Source: Bacteroidales bacterium (GTDB lineage: Bacteria > Bacteroidota > Bacteroidia > Bacteroidales > VadinHA17). Taken from it: a stretch of 19,299 nucleotides of DNA. The position numbers and the translations under genes were made by a program. Location: positions 1-19,299 of the forward strand of contig PMIG01000115.1 of the NCBI GenBank assembly GCA_003157055.1. Reading direction: 5' to 3'. Positions 1 through 7,659 of this stretch are shown here, one piece after another. Under the pieces are notes generated by a model. It saw nothing but the letters and a program-made list of their open reading frames with translations. It was not told where the DNA came from and did not search any database. Each line of letters opens with the position of its first letter. Positions within the stretch are counted from its first letter, which is position 1.

Positions 1-850
1 CCCTTACAAGAAGGAGATGAGCGCCAATTGCCCTTGCAGCTTCTTCAGCCAGGTTGGCCACCTGGAGCGAATGCTGAAATGAACCGGGAGCCTCCTCAGC
101 AAATTTTCTCAATAATGGCTGATTTGTATCCGACAACTCGAGCAATGATGTTTCAGATATCATGAGAAACCTCTGCTCAAAAACAATTATAAGCGGATAG
201 CTCAGCAAAACAAATATGCCATTCCCACAAAACATTATCAGATCAGATAAAAGAAACTTATGAAGGTTACCGTCATGCATGAGGCATATTCCAAGATAAA
301 GTCCTGATAATGTAATAATTACTAAAGCAGATGTAAAGAACAGTCTTGTACGCTTGTAAATATTAGTCAGTGTAAAAATTGCAACCATTCCTGAAATAAA
401 GCTCATAAGGATGAATTCAAGCGGCTGTAAAATTATAAAGCTTGTAAGCATTATAGTAATGAGCAGAATGAACAGAGCGAGACGGGAATCATAGAATGTC
501 CTGATAATAACTGGGATAATGGCAAACGGAACAAGAAAAATAAAATCCCTGCCATATTTCCCGGTTATGATTTTCGATATCAGGATAAATAAAAAAATGA
601 TCAGCAGAATGAATAATATCTTACGGGAGACATTCAGTATCTCATGGCGGAACTGTGTCAGAAACAGGAATAGTATCAGGTAACAAAAACCCACAACTAT
701 CAGCGTACCTGAAGTTTCAAGCCATATTACTTTTGCGCCATGCTGTATAATGGCATCAACTCCGATAATACTTGTCGAAAAAAGTACAAAGTTAATGATC
801 TTCTTTTTCAGGGATAAGAATCTCTTAGTGCCCTTAATAATCTCTGACAT
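1..850 (-). CDS. 7TM-HD (PgpH/YqfF-type) membrane phosphodiesterase, 3' end outside window
   Basis: Reading from the ATG at 850 down to the left edge gives 283 codons without a stop. Residues 18-228 are strongly hydrophobic and carry several membrane segments with the 7TM-HD look (for example VPFAIIPVIIRTFYDSR near 107-123). The cytoplasmic part begins with LLRKFAEEAPGSFQHSLQV (246-264), the conserved entry to the HD phosphohydrolase domain; His260 would be the first metal ligand. The HD core lies outside the window. Characterised relatives such as Listeria PgpH hydrolyse c-di-AMP. In canonical members an extracellular 7TMR-HDED domain of about 200 residues sits between the first and second membrane helices. 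It is missing here: a first hydrophobic segment (18-35) is followed after about 12 residues by the helix at 49-65. An in-frame stop lies at 872-874 and a promoter-like box just before the start, so the short N-terminus does not look like a wrong start choice. Confidence 0.85.
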   Translation of the reverse strand, partial: MSEIIKGTKRFLSLKKKIINFVLFSTSIIGVDAIIQHGAKVIWLETSGTLIVVGFCYLILFLFLTQFRHEILNVSRKILFILLIIFLFILISKIITGKYGRDFIFLVPFAIIPVIIRTFYDSRLALFILLITIMLTSFIILQPLEFILMSFISGMVAIFTLTNIYKRTRLFFTSALVIITLSGLYLGICLMHDGNLHKFLLSDLIMFCGNGIFVLLSYPLIIVFEQRFLMISETSLLELSDTNQPLLRKFAEEAPGSFQHSLQVANLAEEAARAIGAHLLLVR

Positions 851-872
851 CGCCGAAATATTAATGCGATAT

Positions 873-880
873 CAAAAATA
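873..880 (-). promoter_or_regulatory. Candidate -7 box for the 7TM-HD gene
   Basis: On the minus strand this reads TATTTTTG, matching the Bacteroidota -7 consensus TAnnTTTG. It sits 22 bases before the ATG at 850, giving a short leader. I see no TTTG box at the right distance upstream, so the call is weak, but it fits transcription starting just before the short open reading frame. Confidence 0.35.
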
Positions 881-911
881 AAGGAATTTTCTGTAAGAGA
901 GGTTTGACACC

Positions 912-944
912 TTTGGAACGGTTTAAAACTTTTGATTAATTTTG
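912..944 (+). promoter_or_regulatory. Bacteroidota-type promoter of the NlpC/P60 gene
   Basis: TTTG at 912-915 and TAATTTTG at 937-944 match the Bacteroidota promoter TTTG-N-TAnnTTTG with a 21-base spacer. The predicted transcript starts near 950, leaving about 15 bases to the ATG at 965. Confidence 0.6.
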
Positions 945-964
945 AAGTGCAACAATAAGGCAAG

Positions 965-1729
965 ATGGAAAAATATATATGTGAAAATGTGTTTGTACCC
1001 CTGAGATCAGGACCCTCACACAGATCGGAGATGCTGAGCCAGGTTCTATTCGGGGAAAAATATATCATTATTGACCAGTCAGGTCATTGGATAAAAGTTG
1101 AAACTGATTTTGATAATTACCATGGCTGGATCGATTTAGATCATGTTCAGCATTCAGTTGTCACGGGCGATAACTGTGGACATGTGCTTAATAAAAACCT
1201 CCTTTGCTACAAAAGCGACAAGACAAAACTTATTCTTGAACCCGGATGTGAAATTTATTCTCCTGATTTTGAAGATAAGACATTTTTTGCCGGAAATAAT
1301 AGTTTTACTGTGGGCAAGGAATTCAACAACAGCTTTATTACTACCAGCGATTCGCTCCCTGATACCGCGATGAAATTTATTAACAGTCCCTACATATGGG
1401 GCGGACGTATTCCTTCAGGTATAGATTGCTCAGGGCTGACACAACTTGTGTTCAAGATCCACGGAATTAAAATCAGGCGAAACAGCTGGCAGCAGGCAGA
1501 ATCCGGGACAGAGGTCAGCTTCATAGATGAGACTAAGCCGGGTGATCTGGTTTTCTTTGATGATGATCGCGGGTGTATATCGCATGTTGGAATGATATTG
1601 TCACGGGGACTGGTCATTCATGCATCCGGAAGGGTAAGAATCGATTCAATTGACCACCAGGGAATATTCAGGCAGGAAACAGGCAAATATACCCATCATC
1701 TAAGGATGATAAAACGATTAATTCCGTGA
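965..1729 (+). CDS. SH3b-NlpC/P60 cysteine peptidase, probably cytoplasmic muropeptide endopeptidase
   Basis: The 254-residue protein has two SH3b-like regions (about 1-60 and 65-125) followed by an NlpC/P60 domain (about 130-250). The catalytic triad is readable: Cys155 in SGIDCSGL, His207 in SHVGMIL and His219 in VIHASGRV. The family cleaves gamma-D-glutamyl-diaminopimelate (or lysine) bonds in peptidoglycan peptides. The N-terminus MEKYICENVFVPL has no signal peptide or lipobox, so, like YkfC-type dipeptidyl-peptidase VI, it may act on imported muropeptides in the cytoplasm (inference). The start at 965 is supported by the promoter at 912-944 and by SH3b homology beginning near residue 3. 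Its 3' end overlaps the convergent ftcD by 12 bases. Confidence 0.88.
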   Translation: MEKYICENVFVPLRSGPSHRSEMLSQVLFGEKYIIIDQSGHWIKVETDFDNYHGWIDLDHVQHSVVTGDNCGHVLNKNLLCYKSDKTKLILEPGCEIYSPDFEDKTFFAGNNSFTVGKEFNNSFITTSDSLPDTAMKFINSPYIWGGRIPSGIDCSGLTQLVFKIHGIKIRRNSWQQAESGTEVSFIDETKPGDLVFFDDDRGCISHVGMILSRGLVIHASGRVRIDSIDHQGIFRQETGKYTHHLRMIKRLIP

Positions 1730-3388
1730 TTGCCTGATAATTTCAACTTCTACCATTTTAAGGATCGCTTCCTCTTCCATGCTTGCCTTTGCTTCAATGT
1801 CAAGGCCCCTGCTGATAATATCTTCGGCAAACTTTCTGTTATCAAGGCCAGTTGCATTTATTTTAACATTCAGGAATGCACCCCTGATGCACGACCGGAT
1901 GGCAAGTGCTCCTACCCCGGCATCAGTCACAGAGTTTGGGTTTCCCTTTTCAACCATCTCCCTTATAAGTGAAAATCCTGAAAACGCTGTTTCCATTACT
2001 TTCATCGGAATCAAAATTGCATCCATTGTGGCTTCCTGAACAGCTTTCTTTCTCAGCTTTTTATCCTCCTCGGTTTTTTTTGGTAGTCCGAATGCCTCCA
2101 TGATCCTGTTAAAGGCTTCTGTATCTTCGTCCACAAGCTCAAGAAGCCTGTTCTGGACATCCTTGCCTCTGACAGCAAGATCAGAAAACTCCTTCCATCT
2201 GGTGTCCCACCCTTTTTTATGTGACGATAAATTGGCTACCATGGTACCAAGGGCGACTCCAAGTGCTCCCATATATGCCGACACTGACCCCCCACCGGGA
2301 GCCGGGGATTCAGAAGCAGTCTCGTCCATAAACGATCTGAGACTCATGTCGATCAGTTTTCTTTTGCCTTTTCCAGCCATAACAAATTCAATTATTTTTT
2401 CTTCGGGAACGAAAGGGTGAATATCATTTAGTCCCATCGATTTAATTGCAATCCTGATAAGCTCGGAATCCGACACTCCGGAAGATCTCTGCTGCTTAGC
2501 CAGGAAGTACTTTCCGGCATCTATAATTGCCTTAAGAGGAATAAGTCCGACCAACTCCGAACCGGTAACTCTGACACCATGGGCATCCGCTTTAAAGCAA
2601 ACCTCGTCGAATGCTATATGAACCGGTGTAACAGAAATATTGGTCAGGTTCATTGATATCTGCGCGATTCCATATTCTTCTATATACCAGCCTATTGCCT
2701 TAACGCTTTTAAGTGTACCCGGTACACTTATTTCCTTGCCTTCATTATTTTTAACTATCCTGCCCTTTTCCCTGATATCAAAAGCAATTGCATTTGCCCG
2801 CCGGGTTGAAGTAGTATTCAGATTTATGTTGAAGGCGACCAGGAAATCGCGGGCTCCAACCGCCGTAGCCCCTGAAAATTTATTGAAAACAGCCGGACCA
2901 AAATCAGGCTTCCATGCGGGATCCTCAATTTTCTTCCTGAGTCCTTCATATTCCCCTGCCCTGCAGCTCGCAAGGTTTCTTCGCTTCTCCTCAGAGGCAG
3001 CATTTTCGTAGCAATACACAGGAATTTTCAGTTCATTGCCAATCCGCTCAGCCACTTTTCTGGCATATTTAACCGTCTCTTCCATTGTAATTCCCGACAC
3101 AGGAATAAATGGGCACACATCGGTGGCACCCATTCGCGGATGGGCACCATGATGCTTTGACATGTCAATGATTTCAGATGCTTTTTTCACAGCCCTGAAA
3201 GCTGCCTCGGAAACAGCCTCGGGGTTACCGACGAAAGTAACGACAGTCCTGTTAGTATCTTTGCCGGGATCAACATCAAGCAGCTTTACTCCATCCACCG
3301 ACTCAATAGCATCTGTAATCTGCTTAATTACAGACATATCCCTTCCTTCACTGAAATTCGGGACGCACTCTATTATTCTCTTCTCCAT
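1718..3388 (-). CDS. ftcD: Glutamate formimidoyltransferase / formimidoyl-THF cyclodeaminase (bifunctional)
   Basis: A 556-residue fusion that ends histidine degradation: it moves the formimino group from N-formimino-L-glutamate to tetrahydrofolate (EC 2.1.2.5) and deaminates the product to 5,10-methenyl-THF plus ammonia (EC 4.3.1.4). Residues 1-325 are the transferase, with IIECVPNFSEGRD at 5-17 and the signature HHGAHPRMGATDVCPF from 79; His83 matches the catalytic His of the mammalian enzyme. Residues about 345-550 are the cyclodeaminase, with the glycine-rich SPAPGGGSVSAYMGALG. Length matches the animal and Bacteroidota fused form; many other bacteria have separate chains or a deiminase route. 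It follows hutI in the same direction with a 102-base gap that contains a strong hairpin, so co-transcription is plausible but not certain. I see no clear promoter of its own. Confidence 0.95.
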   Translation of the reverse strand: MEKRIIECVPNFSEGRDMSVIKQITDAIESVDGVKLLDVDPGKDTNRTVVTFVGNPEAVSEAAFRAVKKASEIIDMSKHHGAHPRMGATDVCPFIPVSGITMEETVKYARKVAERIGNELKIPVYCYENAASEEKRRNLASCRAGEYEGLRKKIEDPAWKPDFGPAVFNKFSGATAVGARDFLVAFNINLNTTSTRRANAIAFDIREKGRIVKNNEGKEISVPGTLKSVKAIGWYIEEYGIAQISMNLTNISVTPVHIAFDEVCFKADAHGVRVTGSELVGLIPLKAIIDAGKYFLAKQQRSSGVSDSELIRIAIKSMGLNDIHPFVPEEKIIEFVMAGKGKRKLIDMSLRSFMDETASESPAPGGGSVSAYMGALGVALGTMVANLSSHKKGWDTRWKEFSDLAVRGKDVQNRLLELVDEDTEAFNRIMEAFGLPKKTEEDKKLRKKAVQEATMDAILIPMKVMETAFSGFSLIREMVEKGNPNSVTDAGVGALAIRSCIRGAFLNVKINATGLDNRKFAEDIISRGLDIEAKASMEEEAILKMVEVEIIRQSRN

Positions 3389-3418
3389 TATAAAAAAGAT
3401 TCTGGAATTTTAATCTTT

Positions 3419-3484
3419 TAACCACAAAGGACACGAAGGAAATCCTTTATGCTCTTCGTGTGAACTTCGTGTCCTTTGTGGTTA
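3419..3484. repeat. Intergenic palindromic element, 20-bp perfect arms
   Basis: Bases 3419-3438 are the exact reverse complement of 3465-3484, enclosing a 26-base loop. The loop holds another copy of CTTCGTGT (3454-3461), which recurs in the right arm (3465-3472). The element starts 6 bases after the hutI stop. No T-run follows on either strand, so it does not look like a simple intrinsic terminator. The ACCACAAAGGACACGAAG theme resembles dispersed intergenic palindromes I associate with environmental Bacteroidota and other phyla (recollection, unchecked). It could stabilise hutI mRNA, attenuate ftcD expression, or be a small mobile repeat. Confidence 0.85.
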
Positions 3485-3490
3485 CATATT

Positions 3491-4747
3491 TCATTTAATA
3501 ACTTCTCCTTTAAGAATGACCGTTTCGATCATGTTGCTGCCAAAAGCATAAGGCAGGAACTCATATGATGGCATCTCCTTTGTTATAAACACATTAGCTA
3601 TTTTGCCACGGGCAATTGATCCATGGGTTTCAGATAATCCCATTGCATAAGCAGAATTTATTGTAGCTGCATTTATTACTTCCTCTGGCAGCATCTTCAG
3701 CTTAATGCATCCCAAAGACATTACAAGTTTCATATTGCCTGAAGGTGATGATCCTGGATTATAATCGGATGCAAGTGCCAGCGGCAGGCCTGCATCGATC
3801 ATTTTTCTTGCAGGAGCGTCAGGCAGACCGAGGAATAATGCCGAACCTGGCAGAAGTGTCGGCATAGTTTCTGAACTTTTAAGCGCTTCAATCTCGTCAT
3901 CTCCCGATCGTTCAAGATGGTCAACGGACAGAGCATTGTATTTAACCGCTACCTGTACACCTCCTGAAAAGGCAAGCTCGTTAGCATGTATCTTGGCCGT
4001 TAATCCGTATTTAATGCCTGCCATAAGAATCCTTTCCGTATCTTCTGCAGTGAAAAAGCCTTCATCACAAAAAACATCAATATAATCAGCAAGCTGCTCA
4101 GATGCTACAACAGGTATCATTTCATTTATAACGAGGTTGACATATTCATGTTTTCTTCCGCTGTATTCATGCGGGACTGCATGGGCACCCAGAAAAGTAG
4201 CTTTCACTTCAAGGGGGGCATTCTCTCTTATTCTCCGTATAACTCTGAGCATTTTCAGCTCCGATTCGGGAGAGAGCCCATAACCGCTTTTTATTTCAAC
4301 TGCGCCGGTGCCCTGACTGATAATCTCATTTATACGGACCATTGATTGATTGAATAATTCATCTTCAGATGTCTCGTTCAGCTTCATAGCAGAATTCAAA
4401 ATCCCGCCGCCTCGCCTGGCAATCTCTTCATAAGAAAGCCCCCTGATCTTATCGGTAAATTCACCTTCGCGGCTTCCTGCATAAACGAGATGAGTATGTG
4501 AGTCGCAGAAAGAGGGAAAAACAAATTTGCCCGAGGCATCAATTACAATATCTCTTAATAAATCTATCTTCCCCGGATTACTGTCAAGAAACCTCATTGG
4601 CCCGAAATCAGAGATAAGATCTCTTTCTAAATATAAATAAGCATCTGAAACAGTGTCTATTAAAGACATCTCTTTCCCGCATACTCTCAGCTTCGGATCA
4701 TCTTCAACCTGAACCAGCCCTTTAATGTTCTTTATAAGAAGGCCCAT
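3491..4747 (-). CDS. hutI: Imidazolonepropionase
   Basis: Hydrolyses 4-imidazolone-5-propionate to N-formimino-L-glutamate (EC 3.5.2.7), the substrate of the neighbouring FtcD. From the ATG at 4747 it is 418 residues, the usual family length, starting MGLLIKNIKGLVQV like other HutI proteins. An ATG at 4807 would add 20 residues (MASFFNNCYLRLLF...) that do not fit the family. Amidohydrolase metal and substrate residues are present: His84 and His86 in DSHTHLVYAGSR, the substrate motif EIKSGYGLSPESE (151-163), His189 in GAHAVP, His254 in KIHANEL, His277 in DHLER, and Asp328 in ASDYNPGSSP. hutH and hutU, needed for the first two steps, are not in this window. The gene is divergent from the outer-membrane protein at 4856; I could not find a convincing promoter in the 108 bases between them. 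Confidence 0.95.
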   Translation of the reverse strand: MGLLIKNIKGLVQVEDDPKLRVCGKEMSLIDTVSDAYLYLERDLISDFGPMRFLDSNPGKIDLLRDIVIDASGKFVFPSFCDSHTHLVYAGSREGEFTDKIRGLSYEEIARRGGGILNSAMKLNETSEDELFNQSMVRINEIISQGTGAVEIKSGYGLSPESELKMLRVIRRIRENAPLEVKATFLGAHAVPHEYSGRKHEYVNLVINEMIPVVASEQLADYIDVFCDEGFFTAEDTERILMAGIKYGLTAKIHANELAFSGGVQVAVKYNALSVDHLERSGDDEIEALKSSETMPTLLPGSALFLGLPDAPARKMIDAGLPLALASDYNPGSSPSGNMKLVMSLGCIKLKMLPEEVINAATINSAYAMGLSETHGSIARGKIANVFITKEMPSYEFLPYAFGSNMIETVILKGEVIK

Positions 4748-4855
4748 GTAAGTATTTAGTCTTAAAAATAATAGCCGAAGGTAGCAATTATTAAAAAAAG
4801 AGGCCATTATTTCACTTTTTCTTTATCTTTAACATTGTCAACCAAAACTATACCT

Positions 4856-6211
4856 ATGAAAAAGATCTTTTCAGTAATTCTTATGGCTTTAGTGGCACTT
4901 TCCGTATCGGGACAGGAGAAGAAGGTGAAAACCGGATGGAAATTCGGTGGAGCCCTGCCTGCAACCACTTACGATTCCAACCTTGGTTTTCAGTATGGAG
5001 CCCTGGTAGAATTTTACAATTATGGCGATGGAAGCACATATCCCGATTATCTTGATCACACCTACACAGAAGTTTCGCATTACACAAAAGGAAGCGGGAT
5101 TTTCAGGATGATGTATGAGTCAAATCACCTTATTCATGGTGTGCATATGACAAGTGACCTGAGTTACCTTCCTGACATGGCAACTGATTTTTATGGTTTC
5201 AATGGATATGAATCAGTTTATAATTCAGACTGGATGAAATATGACAAGTCGATGGGGCCTGTCGCTCCTTACAAAAGTGCAATGTTCTATCGCTTTCAGA
5301 GGAATGAGTTTAGATTCAAAAACGATTTCCAGGGAAAATTATCAGGAGATCATATTAAATGGAGTGCCGGTTTTGCGATACAGAATTTTATGATCGATAC
5401 GGTCAATATTCCCAAGCTCAATAAGGGAAAGAAGGATAAAATGCCTTATAATGCCGATTTACCAGGGTTATTTGATATGTACAAGGCACTTGGGCTCATC
5501 ACTCCCAACGAAGCAGACGGAGGCTGGGTTAATATAATAAAGGCTGGTATTGCCTGGGATAGCCGTGACAACAGACCAAACCCCATGAAAGGTATCTGGA
5601 CAGAAATGGGTATTGAGATAGCTCCGAAATTTCTGGGAAACGATTGGGGATTCTCGAGGTTTTATATTACCCACCGCCAATACTTTACACTTGTTCCAAA
5701 GAACCTTGCACTGGTTTACAGGCTGGGTTATCAAACTACTATTTCCGGTAATGTTCCATTCTTTTACCAGTCTCAGTTTATTACCTCAATGCTTACTGGA
5801 GCCACTAGCGAAGGACTAGGAGGATCCAGCACGCTAAGGGGCGTTCTCAGGAACAGGGTTATTGGCAACGGGTTCTTTATGGGAAACGTTGAGCTTCGCT
5901 GGAAACCGGTTTACTTTAAATTTCTGAAGCAGGATTGTTATCTTGGGCTAAATACCTTTTATGATTTCGGGATAGTGACAAAAGACATTACTTTTCCTTC
6001 CAACCTAAATACAACGTTCAGCGCTTTATATCCTACAGAAAATTATTCTGATTATTTCGTCGGAGGCAAAGACAAACTGCATCAGGATGCTGGTATCAGT
6101 ATTATGCCTGTGATGAATCAGAACTTCGTAATTGCCATAGATATCGGAAAGGCATTCAACGCGCAGGATGGGAATATCGGGTTCTCTATTGGGTTGAATT
6201 ATTTGTTCTAG
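4856..6211 (+). CDS. Omp85-superfamily (BamA/TamA-like) outer-membrane beta-barrel without POTRA domains
   Basis: A 451-residue exported protein. MKKIFSVILMALVALSVSGQ is a typical signal peptide, so the ATG at 4856 is preferred over the in-frame ATG at 4835. After cleavage there is little space before beta-strand-rich sequence and no POTRA repeats. Two Omp85 hallmarks are visible: WDSRDNRPNPMKG at about 234-246 (the strand motif with a conserved Asp, Arg and Pro..KG) and GLGGSSTLRG at about 320-329 (the VRGF/LRGY-type loop motif). The chain ends GLNYLF with a C-terminal Phe, the usual outer-membrane sorting signal. Similar Bacteroidota proteins are listed as BamA/TamA-family or surface-antigen proteins of unknown substrate. 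A role in inserting or exporting envelope proteins or lipids is possible; nothing here identifies the cargo. It is monocistronic, closed by a terminator at 6244. Confidence 0.82.
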   Translation: MKKIFSVILMALVALSVSGQEKKVKTGWKFGGALPATTYDSNLGFQYGALVEFYNYGDGSTYPDYLDHTYTEVSHYTKGSGIFRMMYESNHLIHGVHMTSDLSYLPDMATDFYGFNGYESVYNSDWMKYDKSMGPVAPYKSAMFYRFQRNEFRFKNDFQGKLSGDHIKWSAGFAIQNFMIDTVNIPKLNKGKKDKMPYNADLPGLFDMYKALGLITPNEADGGWVNIIKAGIAWDSRDNRPNPMKGIWTEMGIEIAPKFLGNDWGFSRFYITHRQYFTLVPKNLALVYRLGYQTTISGNVPFFYQSQFITSMLTGATSEGLGGSSTLRGVLRNRVIGNGFFMGNVELRWKPVYFKFLKQDCYLGLNTFYDFGIVTKDITFPSNLNTTFSALYPTENYSDYFVGGKDKLHQDAGISIMPVMNQNFVIAIDIGKAFNAQDGNIGFSIGLNYLF

Positions 6212-6243
6212 GATTTACATATTTACCTATACTAGCTCCCTTT

Positions 6244-6285
6244 TTTCCCCCTCTCTACTTCCTAAAGAGGGGGAAAGTTTTTATT
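6244..6285 (+). terminator. Intrinsic terminator of the outer-membrane barrel gene
   Basis: TTTCCCCCTCT (6244-6254) pairs perfectly with AGAGGGGGAAA (6266-6276) around an 11-base loop, followed by GTTTTTATTT on the plus strand. It lies 33 bases after the stop at 6211. Read on the minus strand the hairpin is followed by an A-run, so it does not look bidirectional. Confidence 0.8.
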
Positions 6286-6301
6286 TAATATTAAGTTATT
6301 T

Positions 6302-7576
6302 CTAAAATCCCTTCAGAAAATAGGCAAGGGCAATTCCAAAATAATTACCTAATATATAGCCTATTATACCTCCGGTAATACCTGTGATTATCAGGTCCTT
6401 GTTTTTCAATGCTTTTGCCACCAAGGGAACAAATGGTGGTGAAAATATGTATGCTGCCGATGTTACAAGGAAATTATCAGCATCCACGCGGAATATTTTT
6501 GCAAGGATAAGATGCAGAATCAATGATCCAAAATAGCACCACGAGATAAAAAGTATCAGATTGACCATCCCTATGCCGACCATTGTCTTAAGGTCAGCCA
6601 TTGAAGCTACTGTCAGTGAAAAAACAAGTATCAGGTACATTCCAAGCTGAAATGTCTTTTTGATCCTGTTTATAGGTTTTATAAGTGATGCAAGAATTCC
6701 AAGTGTAGTAATGGTAAGTATGACAACTAACATCTGTGGAAGCTTTGGAAGAGCCATGCTTAAACCTCCGGCAATAGCAAAAATCAATACCGATAACCCA
6801 AGGGCTTTAAGAAGCGGCACCAAGGTCTCTTTTTTCAGAACTCCGGCAAAATCCTCCATGTCTACAGTTTCCTTTGCAATTTCAACAGCCTCTGTTGAAA
6901 GTTCCCTTTCCTCAGTATATTTTGGAAGTATAAACCTGAAGATGCGCGGAGCTACTGTAATATAGAACAGCACAAGAAATGCCCCGACAACCATATCATA
7001 GGTGCTGACAATGACAAACAAATTCGGATCGACATTAAGTGCCATTTTTATAGCAACGAAATTCGGTGTTCCTCCTGTATAAATTCCTTCAAACATTCCA
7101 GCCAGCTTCCAGCTTTCCGGAATAGAATCCTTCCAAATAAAGAAACCGATAGTTACCATCACAATTCCGGCAATCAGGGCAAGGCCTACTGAGATAAATC
7201 CTTTCTTGGCATATTTGAGCCATCGTTTGATATTAAGAGAAAATAGCAAAAGAGGGAAAGCAAGCGGTACTACAAGTGTCGGAATAATATCCTGTACCCT
7301 TGCAATCTGGTTAACCCAGATATCTTCCGGAACAACCTTGCCGTCTGAGATCAGGGTCTCAATCTCAGTCTGTGAAAGAGGTCCGCGCCCCACCACTGCA
7401 AGCTTATATCCGTCACTACCTTTTGGGAATATGCCGGTGCTCCCGATCAGGAGTCCGAATGCATATGCAATTACGATAGAGCCCAGCTTCTCAAGAAATG
7501 TCCATTTTTTGCACAGATAAATTATCAGGACAGGAAAAGTCAAATAGAAGATAACGAGGAGTATCAACTTAATCAT
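6302..7576 (-). CDS. DUF819 family multi-pass membrane protein
   Basis: A 424-residue integral membrane protein with about ten hydrophobic segments, starting MIKLILLVIFYLTFPVLIIY and ending AYFLKGF. The motif GMFEGIYTGGTPNFVAIKMA (about 174-193) resembles the glycine-rich signature of DUF819 (PF05684, YjcL-like), a family of unknown function with a transporter-like fold. An extra-membrane loop at about 52-93 (SDGYKLAVVGRGPLSQTEIE region) and a charged loop at about 222-245 (EERELSTEAVEIAKE) break the membrane segments. It is probably an anion or metabolite carrier, but the substrate cannot be read from sequence. It stands alone with its own promoter at 7597-7630, convergent to the barrel gene. 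Confidence 0.8.
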   Translation of the reverse strand: MIKLILLVIFYLTFPVLIIYLCKKWTFLEKLGSIVIAYAFGLLIGSTGIFPKGSDGYKLAVVGRGPLSQTEIETLISDGKVVPEDIWVNQIARVQDIIPTLVVPLAFPLLLFSLNIKRWLKYAKKGFISVGLALIAGIVMVTIGFFIWKDSIPESWKLAGMFEGIYTGGTPNFVAIKMALNVDPNLFVIVSTYDMVVGAFLVLFYITVAPRIFRFILPKYTEERELSTEAVEIAKETVDMEDFAGVLKKETLVPLLKALGLSVLIFAIAGGLSMALPKLPQMLVVILTITTLGILASLIKPINRIKKTFQLGMYLILVFSLTVASMADLKTMVGIGMVNLILFISWCYFGSLILHLILAKIFRVDADNFLVTSAAYIFSPPFVPLVAKALKNKDLIITGITGGIIGYILGNYFGIALAYFLKGF

Positions 7577-7596
7577 AAGATTGGTTTTAAGTTGAT

Positions 7597-7630
7597 CAAA
7601 TATAAAAAAAGCGACTTACCTGATTGCAAA
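7597..7630 (-). promoter_or_regulatory. Bacteroidota-type promoter of the DUF819 gene
   Basis: On the minus strand, TTTG (plus 7627-7630) and TATATTTG (plus 7597-7604) match the TTTG / TAnnTTTG consensus with a 22-base spacer. The -7 box ends 20 bases before the ATG at 7576. Confidence 0.6.
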
Positions 7631-7659
7631 TGGCTTGAAAAATAGGTATTTGTACTTAT

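Noticed and set aside
808..1068. 86-codon minus-strand frame across the gap between the 7TM-HD and NlpC/P60 genes
   Set aside because: It overlaps both real genes and the promoter boxes, and its translation resembles no family; it is an antisense shadow.
2640..3011. 123-codon plus-strand frame inside ftcD, and similar long frames opposite recN and fabI
   Set aside because: They are antisense to strongly conserved genes and show no protein features.
3419..3484. The strong hairpin after hutI as an intrinsic terminator
   Set aside because: No T-run follows the stem on either strand, and the loop of 26 bases is long.
4748..4807. 20-residue N-terminal extension of HutI from the ATG at 4807
   Set aside because: The added residues do not fit imidazolonepropionases, while the ATG at 4747 gives the standard N-terminus.
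4843..4850. TAGTTTTG on the minus strand as a possible hutI promoter box
   Set aside because: It lies nearly 100 bases before the hutI start, has no TTTG partner, and is next to the start of the divergent gene.
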